A stretch of DNA of 64,000 nucleotides. It comes from Limanda limanda. Its lineage: Eukaryota > Chordata > Actinopteri > Pleuronectiformes > Pleuronectidae. The position numbers and the translations under genes were made by a program. Location of the stretch: positions 11,276,428 through 11,340,427 of the forward strand of contig NC_083658.1 of the NCBI RefSeq assembly GCF_963576545.1, read 5' to 3'. Below are positions 1 to 12,180 of this stretch, piece by piece. Within the stretch, counting starts at the first letter, position 1; the number at the start of each line of letters is the position of its first letter. The notes below the pieces were generated by a model that saw only the letters and a program-made list of their open reading frames with translations, did no database searches and was not told the origin of the DNA.

Positions 1-26
1 TGCAAGAGCTGAAGGGAGGCAAATTT

Positions 27-28
<2 letters not shown>

Positions 29-85
<57 letters not shown>
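29..85. repeat. (AC)n microsatellite, about 28 units
   Basis: Uninterrupted AC dinucleotide array seen directly. It is the first of six CA/GT arrays within the first 1.8 kb. No gene is nearby. Confidence 0.98.
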
Positions 86-89
<4 letters not shown>

Positions 90-434
90 GTATTCCTCCA
101 CACGGGCATTTTTATAAGCCTCTTTTTTCTTTGTTAGAGATCTGGGATGTATAAATTATTTATTCCCACTGTGGTTTTTTAGAGCACAGATAAAAAAATA
201 TATAGGCCTAATTAGGAGTAGTTTTAAGCAGAACTATGTCTACTGCACAAGTGTGACAATAACACACAAACAGACACACACACACACCAACAAACTTTAA
301 TTCCCTATGTTTTTTTTATCTACAATCCACCCGGGAGCCACAAGATGTAACAGTGGACAGTTTTATATGACGCGGTGATTGTACCGACACCTGCAATAAA
401 TGTCAGCTTCTTCACGAGAGAGTAAATACTGGTG

Positions 435-451
435 ACACACACACACACACA
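435..451. repeat. Short (AC)n microsatellite
   Basis: A short AC run, followed after a brief interruption by more CA-rich sequence. It belongs to the CA/GT cluster at the window start. Confidence 0.9.
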
Positions 452-908
452 TGCCACACACACGCCCACAGTGCCCTTGACGTAGGTACAACAATCCTAG
501 TTTCATGAACACACAACTGTCTTTCAAGCAAATGTGCCACACGAGTTACCAAAACAACAAATTAAGTGAAGTACACAATAGATTAAAGAACCCACAACCA
601 GATGAGGGCACACCAGGTTTAGCCAGCTGCCTCCGCTTTCAAAAAGACACAATTTGATTGGCTGGTGCTTCCGTTTTTTGTTTCCGCATGAAAAGTTGAG
701 CTGCGCTGAACCCATTCGGATTGAATGGGTGCAGCCTTTTTTTGGGTCGATGAGTCCAACGCATATATGTGAGTCCGGCGATACTTAACCTTTTCCATCA
801 CAGCTAAATGCCCGACCCAAACCAAACACTAAAACCCGTCCAACTGCTCTTTGGGAAAAGAATCCAACCAAAATCCTCCCTCTCTCCTCGCAAATATATC
901 TGTGCAAG

Positions 909-911
909 TAC

Positions 912-942
<31 letters not shown>

Positions 943-943
943 A
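909..943. repeat. (CA)n microsatellite
   Basis: CA array with one early CG interruption. It lies about 200 bases upstream of a GT array at 1148-1180, so the two are complementary in inverted orientation. The Thr-His repeat open frames here are artefacts of the dinucleotide. Confidence 0.97.
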
Positions 944-1147
944 GAGCACAAGGTGGGTCATCGGTTTGTGTTTACGTTGCTCAGCTGGAACTGGGAATGC
1001 GGTAGATTAGCTCACCACATGATGTGCGTATGAAACCACACACACGCGGCCCCAGCTTGTTTAGAAGCGATAGCAGGGACTAGGCCCCAGTGCACATGGC
1101 TGAGTACAGTGGGAGCAGGGATGCAGGCCTTTGTGTCTTTGCATCGT

Positions 1148-1180
1148 TGTGTGTGTATGTGTGTGTGTGTGTGTGTGTGT
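1148..1180. repeat. (GT)n microsatellite
   Basis: GT array interrupted once by TATG. It is complementary to the CA array at 909-943. Confidence 0.97.
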
Positions 1181-1632
1181 AACCCTCCCTTCGAGTATGC
1201 CGTTTCCATGCTTATTGAAGCCAGCATGTGCTTTTTTTCCGATACCACCCACCACTCATCTCACAGCCCGGGCAAATTTTTTTTCCTGACGACAACACCG
1301 CACAGGCTCTTTCATGCCCACGTTCATAAAGCATACGCACACTCGCCCCCCCCTGCCAACCGGCGTCACCACCACATGCTCCTGCGTGTGTGGTTATTCT
1401 CGGCCGGAACTCTCCGCCGACCGCAGATCGATATCCGATTTAAAAATTCAGAAAACTCCCGCCGCCTCCACAGATGATCTGTTGGACGGAAGTGAACCCG
1501 TCGCACATTGCGTGCGGGCCCCTCGCCCCCCCGACGACGCACACAGGCAAATGTGAGTCCATCCGACACGGTGAATCATGCCCAAATCCCTTTGAGCGTT
1601 TTTCTCTTTTTCTCCTTTCATCTGCTTTTCTT

Positions 1633-1667
1633 TGTGTGTGTGTGTGTGTGTGTGTGTGTGGGGGGGG
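1633..1667. repeat. (TG)n microsatellite followed by a G run
   Basis: About 14 TG units run directly into seven or more G. The compound dinucleotide/homopolymer array is seen directly. Confidence 0.96.
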
Positions 1668-1806
1668 CAAATATGATGTGTTCAAGGGGTGAAGAGGACA
1701 CTGCTCAGGCTCTTGACACTGCATTGTCACCCACCCTGTTGCAAGTGAGCTCCAGCTCCAGTCATGTCCACACACAGTGAGCTAGGTCACACTCTTCAAT
1801 GGGAGT

Positions 1807-1822
1807 CACACACACACACACA
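1807..1822. repeat. Short (CA)n microsatellite
   Basis: About eight CA units, the last array of the cluster at the window start. Confidence 0.9.
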
Positions 1823-4800
1823 GGGATTTGTGTAACAGGATACACACACTTCTTCTCGGCGTGAGCTCCAGCCTGCTGTCAGTTCGGTGAAAAGAGGCTG
1901 GAGCCCCTGGAGTTTGGCCTCTTCTCTCCCCAATTCTCCTCACCTCTCTCTCGCTCTCTCTTTCGCACACAGACTCTCAATCCTGCTCCCTCGCCGTCGC
2001 CGTTTCTCATCTCTTCTTTTTTTCTTTTCTTCTTCCCACTCCCACACAATCTCTCTCCATCTCATCAGCTCCCCCCCCCCCCTTTTTCCCGCAAGATGCA
2101 GCGACATGCCACCATCCCCTGTCCCGTGCTCCCTTCAATTTACAAGCATTCTCACATGCGGCGTCTTTTGTGCCGTCACGCTCTGGGCTATTTTTAGGCC
2201 GCCCCTTGCCGCACCCCCACAAATGAGCCTCCTCCGGCTTATTATTTGGAATTACGTGGCGTGCATCACCTCTGGAAGTTAGACGAGCCCGGTAAATCTC
2301 CCACGAGATGGTATCTGTTTTATACACTGGGCTGGCGTAGCAGAACAGGTCCACAAATCCTGGAGGAGATAATACGCCGGTGATTGTGGCGCATGTGCTT
2401 TCTGCAGGACTCCCTCTTGTTCGGTTGGAGCTTGTTTTCCCCTCCGAGCATCAAGACTCCGAAATCACTCAGGCATTTCAACTATGTCCTCTTAGCTCTC
2501 CGCTGTCAATCACTATTAAGAGAGTGTACTTGAAAACCCAGGGGGCACTTTTCATATCTCTCAGCTGAAAAACAGTTTTTTTCTTCGGCTTGTTTTTTTT
2601 ATTTTTTATAATATATATTACACGCTACACCTTGACATCTGGCTGTCTAAACACGCGTCGCAGGGGTTGCCAACACCTGAGGACAGAAATACAATGATGA
2701 CCTTTTGTCTCACTTTTATTTAATCTTGCTCCAGCTCTTCAGCATTATGTATATTTTTTGAATGCTCTCGCCCGCTTGCCTCAGAAAAAGATGATGAAGG
2801 GGGCATACTGGCTTTCATTTGGAAAAGCCTGGCCTCGTTGGTGGACATTAACGACCGAACGCGGTGACCTGGAATCACCTAGAAGTATCACATGGCAACG
2901 TTCTGCTCATTCCGTACCTGGAAGCGATTTTCGCAGCACTCGGGTTGAGGCAACGTGTCGTGGTTTCAAAAACAAGGGGTTTCTTTTTTGTAAAAAAAGG
3001 TGTCAGCTGTATCAACCGGGTTAAATGTCCACAGGTGTGAGGCGAACGACAATAGCAGCTGCCATTTTTTTGAAAAATCAAACAGAGTTACCCTGGAGGC
3101 GGTCTTTACACATTCTCCAAAAGAAAGAAACAATGGGTTTTGAATATCAGTCAAGTGCTTGATGTGGTTTTATTTTGAAAGACGTATTTAGCATGTGTGC
3201 AGGCGATGGAAAGGACTTAATAGATATTTACTTGGTGTGTTTGATTCTTTATAAAAGGAGGAGGTGACCTCAACGTACAGTGGCCTAACAGGTAAGTTGC
3301 ATTTTCTAAAGTAACAGTTAATCAATGTGTGGGCTTTCCTAGATTGGCTTTGTTCAGTTCAACTTCACACAAAGTGACATTTCCAAAGCTCTATCTTAAT
3401 GCAACTATAAGAAAATAAGAGTAGACAAGGGAATGTTGTCTTCCCCTTTTTCCCACTGTAAAAAAAAGATGCCATAATATCCCGGATATGAACGCCAACA
3501 TCTTTTTCAGTATGCTAGCATTCAAAAAGCAGTGGAATGAACAGTTTAGCAAAGAGAACAGGCCGAAACGCGGCTGCCTCGATACATTTCATCTTTAATT
3601 CCGTGAGATTTTTTAAATGGCCGTCAGATAATTGCTCATTATTACAGTCGGAGAAGCTGTTACCATACACATTGAGCTCAGTGACAGAAGAAAAAGAGTG
3701 CTACATCTTGAGTTTGGAAACAATTAGAGGTTTGAAACTGGCATGTTTTACCTCATCAGGAACCTAATGAACTTGAATCCTCCGCTCGAGAGCAAAATGC
3801 TGCCTGAAGCAGTTTGATTGTGGACAAAAGTGATGGATGATCTCATAAAAAGAGGGGCAAAGCATCCCAATGACCAAGACTTGTCTGGGAAAATTTTTTT
3901 TTCTCTTTAATGGCTCTGAAGATGGGGAGATTCCCCTCTAATGGCTGTTTTCAAGTGCAGTTTAGAACATGCAAACACAAGCTTAGTTTCCACTTGCTTT
4001 TTTTTTCTCAATCATTTGAATCACATGGAGGATAACATCATTTTAAAGTTTATTGTATAACAGAGGATACAGGTAGGGAGCAGCCACTGCGACTTCAGGG
4101 CAGCGCTAAATCACGGATTAAATATGGAACATAGAGACAAGCCCCTTTTTCCTTTTGTGTCAAGATAATGAGCACGGCAGGATTATGCATAGAATTACTT
4201 TAAGTTTTCATATTTATGTGCAAAACTAGGATCTCTATACACGGCCTCTTTTAAGGTGACGCTCCGGTTTGTCTTTCACGGGCTATAAAACTTGGCGGTG
4301 CGTGAAAATGTCAGCTGTCAATTCCAGACAAATGAATTAAATATTGGCCTTAGCGTCTTTCCCTCACTGTGCACTCAGTTAGGGATCGGAAATGAGGAGA
4401 GAGGAGACGCCAGATGCAATGTAATTTACAATTAAGAGCTCCACTGTTCGCTGCCAAAATAGGAGATGAAAGATTTAATGTGATTGCAAAGTGCGCGAGG
4501 CATGGCGTCCCAAGCAGAAAGTGTAACGCTCCGCCGCCGCGTTATTTAACCGGTCGCTTTTTTTCTTTTTTTAGCTGTCACCTGTTTGAAAGGAAGCGGC
4601 GTTATTTCAATCAACGCACGTGTCTGAAGTGGCTTCACACGGGCTTATGCAACAGCTCAGTCGCAGGTGCCACTCTTTATTTTGGCCTTTTCGTGATGTT
4701 TTTTAATAATGTGACCACTCAACACTGGAATTTAATCCACATAGTGTTTATTTATTTTAGACATCCATCCATCTACAACATAGAAATATTTAAATAAATA

Positions 4801-7378
4801 ACATGCCATGTGTATATTTTATAGACTTTTTTGTTAGTTTTTCTCTCTTTTTTTGGGCTTTCATGAATGTCGATGGCAGCAATGGAATCAGTCCTTGGCT
4901 CTTGTCAAAAAAACATTTATTTTCCAGAAATTTTTGCTTTTAAAAACAGAGAAATTATTTGTGGTTATCTTCCGCAGAGAAGAAAAACGAAAAAGCCACA
5001 GACTTCCTGGAACATTTTGTAAACACGGCCGTTGACAAATTGTGTGCAGTAGAAGTTTTCACAGTGGACGACCTCTGCCAACCCCTTCCAACACTTTATG
5101 ATATAAAATGTGCATATTTTACAGCGCATTTCAGATTTGATTTGTAAAAAAACATTTGGGAAATATGTCTTTCGATGCCCGTCCTGATTGACTCTGAGTT
5201 TTATGTACGAAGCGTGAGTCCTTCGACACTCAACAGCTGCTGCTGGAAATGCCATCTCAGTAGTACCTTCCAAAATGTCAGACTCATAACTGCCATACTG
5301 CGCCAGATTGATTTCCGTGGCAGCGTTAGCATTCATGTTGCAGGTGAATACTGGTGAAGTTTGTCACAGTGTGAGAATATTTTACACAGTTTGTCCTCAA
5401 ATTACTGTGGAGCACTCACCGGGTTCCGTCAGCATTTTATAATGTAAGGTAATTATTTGGTAACAATTCTCAAGATAGAGTGAAGTGCCCCAGCTTCAAA
5501 AGAGACAAAAGAAATAAGAGAACATGGACGTCTCTACGGTGACATGTCTTTCTTGGGATTATTCCCTTGCACACACTTCCACATATATTCTCCCGTCGGT
5601 GTGAGGGGATTGACAGTAAGCAAAGCGTAACCTAATGCGGCGCTGATACCGGAGACGCTCAACTGTGGCACAAATGAATCAACAATTAAGCCAACTCTGA
5701 CAAACACCAAATTAAGGCTCCGTGTTGACTATGATGGATTACGTCAGCTGGAGCCGCAGCAATTTTCGAGTTGTTTCAAGTATTGAATTGAGTGGCAGCA
5801 AACAGCTTCTCCTGAAGGGACGAAAACAAGCCTCCATATCTGCACCAAAAAAAGTCCTTTAAGCCTGCAGAGTCAACTATTGATTTTTTCTTTTCTAAAC
5901 TCCATGCTTTGTGCCTCAGAGAGGCTCTGTCCCGTAGTCACAGTTTAAAACGATTTTGATTCAGCGGAGCTAAATTCTTAAAAGTAAAAGAAAAATGAGG
6001 CCATATGTATTGATGAAAGCAGCTATTCCCCGACGAAGTCCTCAACGAGGCAGCGAAAGTAAGAGGATAATAAACCGCTAAAGAGAGACAACGGTAAGCA
6101 AGTGATTACCATTCGAATCGAGACCTCGAGTGGACGCCGAAGAGGAGCGAGCCACGAGAGGAGATAAGTCTCCAGATTACCAAAAAGGCCTGTGAAGAAC
6201 TCTCTGAGGATGTAATGTCTCCCCCTTCACTTTCCCCTCGCCCCATCGACTGACAGAGTGGCAACGAGCCGGTTTTCTGACTGACTCCTGGAAGGGGGGG
6301 CTCTTCGTGGCTCGACCGGTTTCTCTTCACTCCCACTGTTTGATTGAGCAGCCTCTGGGGTGCGCTCAGGCAGAAAATAGCTGAAGTATTCTCAGTATTT
6401 TTGCTTGAATGTGACCGTCATCTCCTCTACGGATGACTGTTTCAGAAAAAAGAAAACAACGTCTGCTTTTATGCTGCTGTGCTCATAAGTAAAATATAAT
6501 TTAATTAATTTAATGTTTAAAAAAATGGGGATGAAAAATGTAATTTAGGTTAAGAATATTCCACGAACATGTGTTTTGAGTAAAATAAATATTTGTGAAT
6601 ATTTTGGGAAAAAGCTGTAACATCCGAAATAAAAGTGATACTTTATTAATATTTAGATTTTTAAACTTGCATCGAGAACATTTATGCGATCACCACCCTT
6701 GAAGCAACCCTGATGTGAAGAGCTTCGATATGTATTCATTTACAATGATCCCTGTTAGCGATTAGTACAACTTAAATGATCGTTACTTAAACTTCTTTCA
6801 GCAGGTATGTGTGGGTTTTTTAAAACGCGGGTAAACCCTCTAAAGAGGCACTCTACTCCTCTACCCTTGCCAGTAGCAAGGTTTGCCTTTCTTAATTTCT
6901 TAATGCAACAAAAACTACAGAGCTCTCTCACCTTGCTGTCGCCAAAGAAGCATGTCAACCCAGGTGTAATGTTGGCACCTCTGCTGATCTGAGCCGTTTA
7001 AAACCTGTGGCTACTGCAGAGCCCTTTGACCTGGGAGTGAATGCCGATTGTATTCATTCATTGAAAAGTATGGTAGAACTTCACCCTTAACATAGCCCGA
7101 AAAAAACTACCTCTCTTTCCATGGATCAGGACACAATCATTTGAGGAGGAGGCACGTTTGACATCGTAACGTAGACGATGCGGACTCGCCTCTGTTAGAT
7201 GTTATATATAAACGCTGTGCGCAGGATTCTAGAATCCATTGCAAAAATATGGTTTCAACTTTTTTTTAAACGAGTTTTAAAGTGTAATGTTATCCTATTG
7301 GCTGACAAACGTATTTTTTAATCACAATTATGCAGTCCGAAGAAGACTGTAGTTTAATTTGTTGATGTTTATATTGCT
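1823..7378. other. Unique non-coding DNA, no gene recognised
   Basis: No open frame here carries a recognisable domain. The stretch holds a pyrimidine-rich segment (about 1910-2065), a 12-base C run (2071-2082), AT-rich segments around 2580-2620 and 6480-6660, and a possible regulatory patch near 4280-4350. The open frame on the minus strand at 4965-5336 (123 codons) matches no family that I know and is treated as chance. Confidence 0.6.
4255..4350. promoter_or_regulatory. Candidate regulatory patch with E-box and TALE-like motifs
   Basis: The segment has a CAGCTG E-box directly overlapping CTGTCA (a Meis/Pbx-type half site read on the other strand), followed within about 20 bases by AATGAATTAAAT, an AT-rich homeodomain-like core. 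It is unique in the window and free of simple repeats. Conservation cannot be seen from one sequence, so enhancer function is inference only. Confidence 0.2.
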
Positions 7379-7810
7379 AATACTTTCCCTTTCCTTTTCT
7401 TAACAGGAAAATGGATACTTGATTTTTAATCTATTTTTAGTATCAGCACTTGGCCTGTTACTGTTTCACAGGAAAAGGGGAAATTGAATTTAAATAATTT
7501 TTTTGTTATTAGCACTTTGCCTCTCCTTTGTTATAAATGGACAAAAAATTGATTTTTCTCTGTTTTTGTGTAAACAGTATCCTAATACGCAGCAAAGTTT
7601 ATTACAAGACATTTTTAAATGAAGTATCGATCTTTATTGTCTTTATTTTCAGTCATCACATGCCTCGAACAACCTCAAGCTAATTTTAAAAGCTGTTGGC
7701 TAAATAAGTGCAATTGAGAATTTGTGTCATTCATAATCCGATTAGTTGATTAATCGTTTCAATAATCGATGATTAATCGACTATCAGAAGAGTCGTTAGT
7801 TGCAGCCCTA
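7379..7810. mobile_element. hAT-type element remnant with three imperfect internal repeats
   Basis: The right edge (7797-7810) reads TTAGTTGCAGCCCTA, the reverse complement of a TAGGGCTGCAAC-type terminus found on many vertebrate hAT derivatives. Just inside are several AATCGATTAATCG-like blocks (7735-7785), also typical of that group. Upstream, three imperfect repeats of about 63 bases (7379-7440, 7441-7504, 7505-7570) share a CACTT-GCCT / ACAGGAAAA / TTGATTTTTAAT pattern. The matching left terminus was not found, so the left edge is uncertain and the copy is probably truncated. No transposase coding is visible. Confidence 0.6.
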
Positions 7811-9017
7811 GATTGCTGTGAATTACAGTCGCCTGTCAAGGACACAAAGTCTGTTTCGACAAGAGTGAACTATCTGCCTATGTGAAAGCATCCTGATGGA
7901 TTTGTTACAAAAATGCATTAATACAGAAAACATCCTCTGAAACCCTGAAGATGCAACGGCTGCAGACAAGGACAGCTTTGGCAGCTGGAGAAACATTGAA
8001 GTAGTCGTAAGTATTGATCAGCCCTCCGACCTGGCAGTGCTCTGTACTTCCCCATCTGCCAGAGCGGCACACGCCAGCTGCCTTAACAGGTTTTCTGGTC
8101 CGAGTTCAGTGTTACACAAAGACTGAAGGTGTGTTCAGCTGGACTTAGGTGTTAAAAATGGAAGAACACACGCATTTAAAGGGGCCTTTATCATTTAAAC
8201 AGATCAATATATGTTCCTACATTTTGATTTTTCACAACATATTAACTTAAAGTTATATTAGAGGAATTTATTTTGCTGCTTTCATTTACTACAGCACTTT
8301 TCTTTGTTGTCTTCTGTGGTAAATATGTGAATCCCCAACTGCTCCAGGGCATGAAGCTTTACATGAGAAACCACAAAAACAGCTCAAGGCTATGGAATGT
8401 TTTAGCACGGACCAATTTGACCTAATCTCCCTTTCAGAACAAGTTACATCCAACGTCTCAAAACGCTGAGATTACTCGCCAGATATGCGTGCGTGCGTTT
8501 TTCCTCTGAGTGACGCTGGAAGTGTGTGTGATCAGCCGCCGTGCCGCGATGATGTGTCACTTCCCAGCAGAGACTTTCAAAACATGCTTGTCGTCAGCAG
8601 GCCAAATAAAGTGTGAATTGTGCAGAGTCAGGCGGGCGGTAAGCTAACATGTGACTCACACAATCTGCTGTACAGTGCAGGGTTGAGACTTAAACAGCCT
8701 CGGGGGCTTCCACACAAGAGTTTATTTGCATTTAAAAAAAAATATATATATATATAAATAATAATCCTTCAGTTTCAGTCAGTCCAAATAGTGAATTCAC
8801 TCTGCACCAGAATGCAATGATGGCTTTCTTATGTTCCCGGATGGTTCATTTATTTTTCCCTCTGACTATAAACAAAACCCTTCCTTTGAATGAGAAGCTC
8901 TTGAATATATCAGATGGAGACGATGAAAGGATTGTGCTGCGTCGCGAGCGGGGGGGGGCGTGTCCTGCCAATCACACGGTTAGCTTGTTAGCTTGTCACC
9001 AACTGATGTGTTCCGTT

Positions 9018-9018
<1 letters not shown>
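7811..9018. other. Unique non-coding DNA
   Basis: No gene recognised. Contains a short AT run near 8741-8757 and a CpG-bearing, G-rich spot at about 8938-8962. Confidence 0.6.

Positions 9019-9060
<42 letters not shown>
9019..9060. repeat. (CA)n microsatellite, about 21 units
   Basis: Uninterrupted CA array seen directly. Confidence 0.98.
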
Positions 9061-9061
<1 letters not shown>

Positions 9062-9701
9062 CTCTTGCATCTCAAGATTTGAAATTTCTCTTCACCGGCA
9101 GCAAGGGGGGGAGAGGAAATCCCGATCCCTTAGCAAAACCCAGATACTCACGATGATGCGGTGTAAAGTGCCGAAAAGCACACGTTTATTCGGGGAAAGT
9201 TATATTTCTGGGAAAAAAAGAAATTAAGACTTGTTTTCCTTGGGATACTGGCACAGCTACCTCCGAGGTTCGTTCGTTCTTTTGCTTTGTTTTTCACTTT
9301 TTCGAGCACAAACAAGGCCGCGGGTAATACAAAAATAACCAAAAAAACCCTCCGTCAGGTGGTTGCTTTCATCTAAATCGAAATTATCGCACTGAACCCA
9401 CAGAATTATCAGCGGATCCGCACCGCTAATGACTCCAGCTCTCTGGAAAAGAAAAAGCAAAGGGAGGGGGAGGAGGGGGGTGCACTCCAGTAGTGAAATA
9501 ACCCACTAAAAGAGCTCATTACTAGCCTGCAACGCTTGCTCCTTCTACTGTACATCCCGCTATCATTAAGTCTACATTTTGGATATAATGACCTTGTGTT
9601 GTTACATGGCTGTCACGGGTTATATCAGTAATGGTCCTCAAGCCACTGACTCTCACTGTTGCTCAAAAGTGACAAAAGTTAAGGACACACATGCAGACTC
9701 G

Positions 9702-9722
9702 CACACACACACACACTCACAC
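9702..9722. repeat. Short (CA)n microsatellite
   Basis: CA array with one CT interruption, in a short CA-rich neighbourhood. Confidence 0.85.
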
Positions 9723-9894
9723 AAAGTTGGTGACAGTATTTTTTTCTTCTTTTTTTCCCAGCCATCCCCGGAGGACCACGAGAGCCACCGGCCACATAGC
9801 GCTGTCTCGACACCTTGTCACAACCCTCGGTCTGAGTGTGCGGAATTGTGTGCTTGTGTGTGTTTGTGAATTCGAGTTTGTGCACACACAACGT

Positions 9895-10090
9895 TGTTCC
9901 CACGGCGATCCATATCGATGTGACGTGGCAAAGTGCGAAGCTGATTGCGGGTGTATGGCTAACGGGCGGGCGTTTGACAGTGGCGAGCGTGCCTCGAAGA
10001 AGGTCATTTGCATCAAGGCGGCGCTTAACGCAAATTGGATCGTTTTCAATTGGCTATTAGATAACTTGGTTACATCACCGGGGCGGTGGG
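9895..10090. promoter_or_regulatory. Candidate regulatory block: CpG-bearing, octamer and inverted CCAAT boxes
   Basis: This segment has many more CpG dinucleotides than its neighbours. It contains a perfect octamer ATTTGCAT (10006-10013), two ATTGG (inverted CCAAT) boxes at about 10033 and 10049, and a CTATTAG core. Long open frames cross it on both strands, but none shows a domain or splice structure. An enhancer or an unmethylated CpG patch is possible. Function is inference from motif clustering only. Confidence 0.25.
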
Positions 10091-10369
10091 ATCTACTTCC
10101 CGCCCTGCTGATCGAGAGAAAGTTAAAGAAAATGTAAAAAAAAAAAAAAAAAGGAGATGAAACTGCCTTTCTTTCTACTTCATGGACTGTTTTGTCACAG
10201 ATCACTTCACAGAGCTAGAAGTGAAGTGACGGCAAGAGTTCATTTCCCAACAGCTCTGGACCATAAAGGAGCAAAAGAGGATTTCAGTCGCCCTGTGTAT
10301 TCACTTTGATGTGGTCACTTGATCATGCAAGCAAGCACCAACCGACTGTAATGTAGAAAATGCCTTTTT

Positions 10370-10380
10370 GGGGGGGGGGG
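10370..10380. repeat. Poly-G run, 11 bases
   Basis: Homopolymer seen directly. It is one of about a dozen G or C runs of ten or more in this window. Confidence 0.95.
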
Positions 10381-10570
10381 TGACACAACCGTTTTGCCCG
10401 TTTTAAATTGTGCCTCAGATCAAATAAAGAACATAATTTTGTTTTTTCCCCACTCCAACTCCAACCGCTCCCAGGTCCACTGTGTATAATCTGTTTTTAA
10501 GACTCATTCACACTGTGTACCCTTCGGCTGAACGGCGGCGGCGCCACAACGGCGGGAGGGGAGCCGTTGT

Positions 10571-10591
10571 CCCCCCCCCCCCCCCCCCCCC
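10571..10591. repeat. Poly-C run, 21 bases
   Basis: Homopolymer seen directly, just after a short CpG-rich segment holding GGCGGCGGCG (about 10530-10555). Homopolymer length from sequencing is unreliable. Confidence 0.95.
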
Positions 10592-11115
10592 TCCCGCACT
10601 GTTTAGTCACGACTTATCGAGGAGGCCAGCTAAAGCTCCTTGTCCCCTCCTATAAGTCTGACACGGGGAAGAGACGGAGGAAAGCATTAAATATTTCAGC
10701 GCGGTGTCTTCCCTCGTAACGTCTCAGGTGGAGGAGGTGGGTCGGTGGCGATGGGTGCACGTACAGGCCCCTGTGTACCTGACGACTTCCACAAATCTGA
10801 ATTATTAATGGCCGACGTGACGTTAAATCGAAATATCTTGGACGTGTTTTTGCGGGAAATTAATTTTTATCCTTGTTGCCTTCCCTGCGAATACAGTGAG
10901 AGGAGGGGTTGATGTTTTGAGGATTATTTCGATTCAGCCAGTTTAAATATTACCACTAATTAATTAATTTCTACTCAATTTGTTTTTTCCGTCTCCTTGT
11001 ATTTGCCCTCGACGAGAATTCTATCAGGGAAGAGATACTGTGTGTACAGTAAAGCCTATATCATCTAAACAGCTTAATATGTAAAGATAAGATGAAAAGT
11101 AATTAATATTTAAAT

Positions 11116-11130
11116 CCCCCCCCCCCCCCC
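11116..11130. repeat. Poly-C run, 15 bases
   Basis: Homopolymer seen directly. Confidence 0.95.
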
Positions 11131-11285
11131 TGCTTTTCTTACGTCTGTGTGAGTGTTTGTGTAAAGTTCTTTTGTGAGACTTCACGAGGCAGGCCATTAC
11201 TTTCCTCAGGGACAAGCTGCCCTGCTTCACCAGCATCACAACAGCCTCCCCCTGCAGGAACTCAAATTGTTTTTCAGCGCACACA

Positions 11286-11286
<1 letters not shown>

Positions 11287-11336
<50 letters not shown>
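11287..11336. repeat. (AC)n microsatellite, about 25 units
   Basis: Uninterrupted AC array seen directly. The Thr-His and Cys-Val open frames crossing it are artefacts. Confidence 0.98.
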
Positions 11337-11339
<3 letters not shown>

Positions 11340-11829
11340 TCCTTATATGTGTGCATGACTACAGTGAAAGAAAAACACAGAAAGGTTTTCGGTATAAAAC
11401 CTTGCAACCACAAAGTGCACCGACGCAAACACCTCTGGCACGAGAAACAAGATCTATTAGGAGCATCATTATCACCACAGGCTGCTGGTTTTTCCTTTTG
11501 ACCGCAGCTTCATCTGTATGTTAAATATTTTACAAACACATCCGCTCGGAGAGACGCTTCTGGAATATTTAAACGTTATAGGAGTGGGTATCTAAATAGT
11601 GTGTGACAGGCATTTTACCGAGCTACAGATTGGTTGGGGAGTAGGGGGAGGAGGGCACTTAGCCCACTATAAGCACTTGGCCCTCAGATGCCTCAGAATC
11701 CTGAGAGGTCTGGAAGCCAGCTCCAAGAGAGATGGTTGAAAATGGCACTCGACAGGAAAAATAAGCGACAGCCAAATAAAATATGTGATTTTGAGGCCCG
11801 AAAAAAATGGTTTATGGTGATGGTAACCT

Positions 11830-11897
11830 GTCAGCAACATCCGAAACCTATTTGTTATTCAAATAGTTTGTTTGTTCTCATTGTAAGCTTGTCACCG
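11830..11897. repeat. 68-bp direct repeat, copy 1
   Basis: These 68 bases recur without a single difference at 14105-14172. The block starts GTCAGCAACATCC and ends GCTTGTCACCG. Inside is a perfect 7-base inverted repeat, CTATTTG-TTATT-CAAATAG, that could form a small stem-loop. Similarity breaks off sharply on the left and fades within about 10 bases on the right. It matches no transposon terminus that I know, so the origin is unknown. Confidence 0.97.
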
Positions 11898-12048
11898 AGC
11901 ACACGCGTGGCAAAGCAACTACAGGTCACATTAAAGAACAGCTCCGGGAGATTACAGCACTAGGCGCCAAAGAAAAGAAGCCAGGAAATTTGAGATAACA
12001 TGATAACCTGTCACCCCCCCTCTCTGCAGTATATTTTTGCTTTCTCTC

Positions 12049-12180
12049 AGGCATATGGCAATCAAAAGGCAATATGGTGTCCCCTGATTGCCTGGGAGGC
12101 GAAATTCATATCTGACAGTCTTGCCCCTGTATGGCTTCACTTCCTGTCAGGCATCTGGTATTGTCTGGCAGGCCACCTCC
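12049..12180. promoter_or_regulatory. Cluster of TGGCA/TGCC half sites, NFI-like candidate element
   Basis: The segment holds repeated NFI-type half sites: ATGGCAAT, AAGGCAAT, GATTGCCTGG and CTGGCAGGCCA. GGCAATCA (12057-12064) and TGATTGCC (12085-12092) form a perfect 8-base inverted repeat. CAGGCATATGG (12049) and CAGGCATCTGG (12148) form a near-repeat. It is unique and not low complexity. Whether it binds NFI or is conserved cannot be judged here. Confidence 0.25.

Noticed and set aside
1012..1780. Open frames on both strands at 1012-1780
   Set aside because: They are read-through of CA/GT microsatellites (His-Thr and Cys-Val repeats) and low-complexity DNA.
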